A DNA stretch of 10,751 nucleotides, taken from positions 1 through 10,751 of the forward strand of contig DKLZ01000031.1 of the NCBI GenBank assembly GCA_002455955.1, in the 5' to 3' direction. Below the pieces are notes generated by a model. The model worked only from the letters and a program-made list of their open reading frames with translations. It did not search any database and had not been told where the DNA came from. Numbering within the stretch: the stretch's first letter is position 1; the number at the start of each line of letters is the position of its first letter. The stretch comes from Dehalococcoidia bacterium UBA6627 (GTDB lineage Bacteria; Chloroflexota; Dehalococcoidia; UBA2979). Made by a program: the position numbers and the translations under genes. Shown here piece after piece: positions 8,001 through 10,751 of the stretch.

Positions 8001-8035
8001 CGGTCAAATGCGGTTCAGCATCGAGCATTTAACCG
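8001..8035 (-). promoter_or_regulatory. 11-bp inverted repeat / 5'-UTR hairpin upstream of paralog B
   Basis: The arms are cggtcaaatgc (8001-8011) and gcatttaaccg (8025-8035), with a 13-nt loop. Read as minus-strand RNA the one imperfect pair is a G-U wobble, so all 11 positions pair; read as plus-strand RNA it is a C-A mismatch. That favours a structure in the leader of the minus-strand block, 28 nt before the paralog B start codon. There is no U-run after it, so it is not a normal intrinsic terminator. It could equally be a DNA operator. Confidence 0.5.
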
Positions 8036-8056
8036 AGGTATATGATTGGTCATCAA
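8027..8056 (-). promoter_or_regulatory. Possible weak promoter for the minus-strand block
   Basis: On the minus strand TTGATG (8056-8051) and TTAAAT (8032-8027) are separated by 18 bp, each matching 4 of 6 sigma-70 consensus bases. The -10 candidate lies inside one arm of the inverted repeat at 8001-8035, which would place that repeat as an operator over the promoter. The match is weak and could be chance. Confidence 0.2.
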
Positions 8057-8102
8057 TGATTCTTTTAGAAGCTATTCGCATAGATGATCGATAGTTCACC
8101 TG

Positions 8103-8116
8103 CAAGTTGCAACTTG
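8103..8116. promoter_or_regulatory. Perfect 14-bp palindrome, candidate operator
   Basis: The sequence caagttgcaacttg equals its own reverse complement, with no spacer. Size, symmetry and position in the middle of a divergent intergenic region fit a binding site for a dimeric regulator. I cannot name the regulator family. Confidence 0.4.
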
Positions 8117-8143
8117 ATTCCCAAACATCATAACTGGCAAATT

Positions 8144-8158
8144 TCAGTGCAGGACTGA
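8144..8158. promoter_or_regulatory. Small dyad (5-bp arms, 5-nt spacer)
   Basis: The arms tcagt and actga flank gcagg. It is short enough to be chance and is listed only because it sits among other dyads in the divergent region. Confidence 0.15.
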
Positions 8159-8235
8159 TTTGAAACAGTGCTTCTGAACAGGGGCGCTGAAGATTAGGAT
8201 CCGATAGTTTGGCTTATTGTAGATCTGTGAGCATC

Positions 8236-8245
8236 GCATATATGC
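8236..8245. promoter_or_regulatory. 10-bp palindrome upstream of paralog C
   Basis: gcatatatgc is a perfect palindrome, flanked by agca (8230-8233) and tgct (8249-8252), which extends the symmetry imperfectly. A binding site is possible; chance is also possible. Confidence 0.22.
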
Positions 8246-8309
8246 CGCTGCTGATAGGTAGTGATTATGGTGCTAAGCTGCCGACGAGTCGAGGACCGAA
8301 TATCAAGTA

Positions 8310-8334
8310 GTATCGCACGATACGTTCACGAACG
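8310..8334. promoter_or_regulatory. Two abutting dyads, candidate tandem operator of paralog C
   Basis: gtatcgcacgatac (8310-8323) has 6-bp arms around CA, and cgttcacgaacg (8323-8334) has 5-bp arms around AC. They share one base and have the same 2-bp spacer geometry. They end 31 bp before the start codon of paralog C, within its leader or promoter region. This layout suits two dimers of one regulator binding side by side; no regulator gene is present in the window. Confidence 0.35.
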
Positions 8335-8354
8335 GGCGCGATATCAGTCAGTGT

Positions 8355-8362
8355 GAGGTGAT
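8355..8362 (+). promoter_or_regulatory. Strong ribosome binding site of paralog C
   Basis: GAGGTGAT pairs over 8 bases with the 3' end of bacterial 16S rRNA. Its AGG core lies 7 nt before the ATG at 8366, which fixes that start. Confidence 0.8.
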
Positions 8363-8365
8363 TCC

Positions 8366-10063
8366 ATGGATTGGAAGCCAGAACTAGAAGAGTTGACTCA
8401 AAAGCGCGAGCTAGCGAAGAGGATGGGAGGTTCCGAAGGGATCGACCGTCAACATGCACAAGGACGCCTCACCGTGAGGGAACGTCTGGACGTACTGCTC
8501 GATCCGAAATCCTTTCAGGAAGTCGGAACGATGAATGGTATTGCCACCTATGACGAAGACGATCATCTTCTGACGTTCCGTCCGAACACGTCGATCGGAG
8601 GATATGGTCTGATTGGTGGCCGCAAAGTGATTGTCACTGGTGGTGATTTCACCATCCGTGGCGGCTCAGGTGACGGCGCTGTGAATGCTGCGGGTATTGC
8701 CGGTAAAGGTCGGAGCATTAATCAGTTCGCCGAAGATCTCGGAATTCCGATGATCCGATTGCTTGATTCTGCTGGTGGCAGCGTGCGCAATTATGACCTG
8801 AAAAATCCTATCGGTGATGCAGCGTCAATTATTCACCACCGCATTAGCGATCCGCCTCCTGATAACCTCGATTTAGAGCCGAGTGGCGTACCGGGAAGTT
8901 TCGATATTCCACGTCACTTTGACTCATCCACTGTCACTCCAGCCTCGAGGAATACACTGCTAGACAGTCTCGCAAAAGGAAACCTGCTGGCGCAGGTGCC
9001 AGTCGTATCAGCGGTACTCGGCACTGTAGCGGGTGCGCCTGCCGTACACGCAGGGGACAGTCATTTCAGTGTAATGACCAAGAACAGTGACACTTTCGTC
9101 GGTGGCCCACCGATGGTGAAGCAAGCCCTTGGTGTAGACATGACGAAGCAAGAGCTCGGCGACTATCGAGTTCAAGCTCAGACAGCCGGTACCATTCACA
9201 ATGTTGCTGAGGATGAAGCGGATGCCTTTAGTCAGATCAGACAATTCCTTTCATATCTGCCGTCGAACGTCTGGGAATTACCACCTCGATTAGATCCCAC
9301 CGATGATCCAAACCGACGCGAAGAAGAATTGCTTTCATTCGTGCCGCGCAACCGTCATATGGTGTATGACGTCTATAAATTGATCGACATGGTTGTGGAC
9401 AAAGACTCGACATTCGAGATTTCACGACTGTTTGGACGTGCGCTGGTAACGATGCTCGCACGCATCGATGGCTTTCCGGTTGCAGTAATGGCGAATGACT
9501 GTCGCTATCACGGTGGGGCGATGACGGTTGATGCGTGTATTAAATTCGAGAGATTCGTTGACTTTGCAAACACATTCCACATTCCGGTGATATTTTTCTG
9601 TGACGTGCCTGGTTTCATGATTGGACAGGATTCGGAGAAACGCGGCATCATCAGATTCTCGAATCACGCGATGGCTGCTGTGACAGAAGCGACTATTCCT
9701 TACATAACAATCGTGACGCGACGCCTCTACGGTGTGGCTGGAGGGACAGCAAAGCAGAATGGGATGGGCATGCGTTATGCATGGCCATCAGGAGAGTCAG
9801 GATCTCTTGTAGCTGAGGGTGGAGTTCAAGCCGCGTTCAAGCGTGAAATTGAAGCAGCAGAGGATCCGGTAGCACTTCGACGTGAGATAGAGGAGCGTTT
9901 CATTAAGGCAGCTTCGGTACTGCGTCAGCCAGGTCTGGCGGCACCGCTCGAGGTGATCGACCCGCGAGACACTCGCCCTGCGATCATTGACTATATCCGC
10001 ATGACTCATTCGATAAACGCTAATCAGCTTGGTCCTAAGATTCGTGTGGGGATGCGACCGTAA
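8366..10063 (+). CDS. Acyl-CoA carboxylase beta-type carboxyltransferase with internal insertion (paralog C)
   Basis: At 565 residues this is the longest of the three carboxyltransferases. It starts DWKPELEEL...GGSEGIDRQHAQGRLTVRER. Between LLDSAGGSVRNYD (132-144) and the AVLG motif (216-219) it carries about 45 more residues than paralog B, including a Pro-rich stretch (SDPPPDNLDLEPSGVPGSFD, 161-180). It differs at two usually fixed places: the N-half AGG motif reads VAGAP (221-225) and ELGG reads ELGD (263-266). The C-half motif is YGVAGG (455-460). The domain ends with DVPGFMIG (413-420), AEGGVQAA (483-490) and the shared IDPRDTR (531-537). The start ATG has GAGGTGAT (8355-8362), an 8-base match to the 16S anti-SD complement. 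It is transcribed away from the four-gene block and shares the divergent control region with it. It may be a non-standard or regulatory subunit, or have a different substrate. Confidence 0.9.
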   Translation: MDWKPELEELTQKRELAKRMGGSEGIDRQHAQGRLTVRERLDVLLDPKSFQEVGTMNGIATYDEDDHLLTFRPNTSIGGYGLIGGRKVIVTGGDFTIRGGSGDGAVNAAGIAGKGRSINQFAEDLGIPMIRLLDSAGGSVRNYDLKNPIGDAASIIHHRISDPPPDNLDLEPSGVPGSFDIPRHFDSSTVTPASRNTLLDSLAKGNLLAQVPVVSAVLGTVAGAPAVHAGDSHFSVMTKNSDTFVGGPPMVKQALGVDMTKQELGDYRVQAQTAGTIHNVAEDEADAFSQIRQFLSYLPSNVWELPPRLDPTDDPNRREEELLSFVPRNRHMVYDVYKLIDMVVDKDSTFEISRLFGRALVTMLARIDGFPVAVMANDCRYHGGAMTVDACIKFERFVDFANTFHIPVIFFCDVPGFMIGQDSEKRGIIRFSNHAMAAVTEATIPYITIVTRRLYGVAGGTAKQNGMGMRYAWPSGESGSLVAEGGVQAAFKREIEAAEDPVALRREIEERFIKAASVLRQPGLAAPLEVIDPRDTRPAIIDYIRMTHSINANQLGPKIRVGMRP

Positions 10064-10077
10064 TTGCGGTATTGGTG

Positions 10078-10751
10078 TCAACGTTCTGACACATGGTGAG
10101 GAAGCGGTTCATCTCCGAGCCACGCTTCAAGGTTGGTAAGAAAGATGAGACGAGCACGCTCAGTATTACCTTTTGCCGCCCACGAGTTGTGCGGAGATAC
10201 GATCACGTTGGGTAATTCCCAAAGCGGTGATTCCATAGGCAAAGGTTCTACTGCAAAGACATCGAGGTACGCGCCTCCAAGGTGGCCTGACTGCAGGGAA
10301 GCTATCAGGGCTGGTTCATCAATGATCGCACCGCGAGCAACGTTGAGTACATGGGCTCCCGAGGGAAGCCGACCAAGCTGGTCTTCGCCGATCGCGCCGC
10401 GCGTATCCTTAGTGAGGTTAGCTGTGACTGCGAGCCAGTCAGCACGAGGAAGTATCACGTTGAGATCGTCTGGATGCACCAACTCGTCAACTGCGTCATC
10501 GGTCCGGCGAGGGTGTCGACGGACTCCGATGGTGTATAAGCCGAAGGCACTGGCCAGTCGGGCTAACTCCGTGCCGATAGCGCCGAGTCCGTAGACAACG
10601 AGAGTTTGGGAGCTGAGGTCTTCAGCGATTAGATCAGGCGGCAGTCGTTGCCAGATTTGTTTGTGCTGTTGGTTTGCGAAGTAAGGTAAGCGTCGCGCTA
10701 GCGACAGCAACCCTGCCATAGCTGAGTGAGCGATTGGTTCTGACGCAGCAC
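10078..10751 (-). CDS. D-isomer-specific 2-hydroxyacid dehydrogenase, N-terminus cut by right edge
   Basis: The frame stays open to the window edge; upstream of the ATG at 10719 it reads EPIAHSA, part of the family's 'iAEh...l.L.R' helix, so that ATG is internal and the N-terminal part lies outside. The family reversibly reduces 2-oxoacids to D-2-hydroxyacids. Counting from Met 10719, the Rossmann motif GLGAIG is at 44-49. The catalytic triad is visible as Arg129 (NVARGA), Glu158 (FAVEPL) and His177 (SPHNSW). The segment after the second beta strand is GVRRHPRR, with no acidic residue where NAD-specific members carry Asp, which suggests NADP(H). It stops at TGA 10078-10080, 14 bp from the end of paralog C. 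Substrate is unknown; glyoxylate/hydroxypyruvate-type reductases are possible relatives. Confidence 0.88.
   Translation of the reverse strand, partial: AASEPIAHSAMAGLLSLARRLPYFANQQHKQIWQRLPPDLIAEDLSSQTLVVYGLGAIGTELARLASAFGLYTIGVRRHPRRTDDAVDELVHPDDLNVILPRADWLAVTANLTKDTRGAIGEDQLGRLPSGAHVLNVARGAIIDEPALIASLQSGHLGGAYLDVFAVEPLPMESPLWELPNVIVSPHNSWAAKGNTERARLIFLTNLEAWLGDEPLPHHVSER

Larger units (their letters stand above)
7973..8365. other. Divergent intergenic control region
   Basis: These 393 bp lie between the starts of paralog B (leftward) and paralog C (rightward), so both promoters should be here. I found no convincing ORF with a ribosome binding site, and no tRNA or other RNA gene. The region holds several dyads: an 11-bp inverted repeat (8001-8035), a perfect 14-bp palindrome (8103-8116), a 5-bp dyad (8144-8158), a 10-bp palindrome (8236-8245) and two abutting dyads (8310-8334). 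No strong consensus sigma-70 promoter is obvious in either direction. Confidence 0.8.

Noticed and set aside
8209..8242. TTGGCT ... CATATA as a promoter for paralog C
   Set aside because: The spacing is 22 bp, too long for a sigma-70 promoter, and the matches to consensus are poor.

Overview
The window carries seven protein genes, all metabolic, with no RNA gene, insertion sequence, CRISPR array or integrase visible. The base composition is moderate (roughly half G+C by eye). Genes are closely spaced, start with ATG or TTG and have clear Shine-Dalgarno sites, so this is bacterial DNA. Acyl-CoA carboxylase-like, class III CoA-transferase, gamma-glutamyltransferase-like and dehydrogenase genes together suit a heterotroph that breaks down organic acids. 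Environmental actinobacteria or Chloroflexota would fit, but nothing in the window settles the taxon.

Layout. Bases 2-418 (+) are the C-terminal end of an iron-type alcohol dehydrogenase/maleylacetate reductase cut by the left edge. Facing it is a four-gene minus-strand block, read from right to left: a carboxyltransferase (7972-6416), a second carboxyltransferase (6287-4701), a two-domain class III CoA-transferase (4704-2269, overlapping the previous gene by 4 nt through a TTG start) and a GGT-like Ntn-hydrolase (2189-465). A 393-bp divergent intergenic region (7973-8365) separates this block from a third, longer carboxyltransferase on the plus strand (8366-10063). That gene converges with a 14-bp gap on an N-terminally cut D-2-hydroxyacid dehydrogenase (10751-10078, minus).

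How the genes may work together (inference). The GGT-like enzyme could cleave an amide to free a carboxylic acid. The CoA-transferase could activate that acid, and the carboxyltransferase paralogs could carboxylate, decarboxylate or transcarboxylate the acyl-CoA. The two flanking oxidoreductases may handle hydroxy- or oxo-acid intermediates. No biotin carboxylase or biotin carrier gene is present here.

Points of most interest: (1) three divergent carboxyltransferase paralogs sharing a changed C-terminal oxyanion-hole motif, without biotin partners; (2) a fused CoA-transferase whose first half has lost the catalytic Asp while the second keeps it; (3) a GGT homolog that keeps the nucleophilic Thr but lacks the usual gamma-glutamyl-binding motifs; (4) several dyads in the divergent control region, including an 11-bp hairpin fully paired only in the minus-strand RNA.
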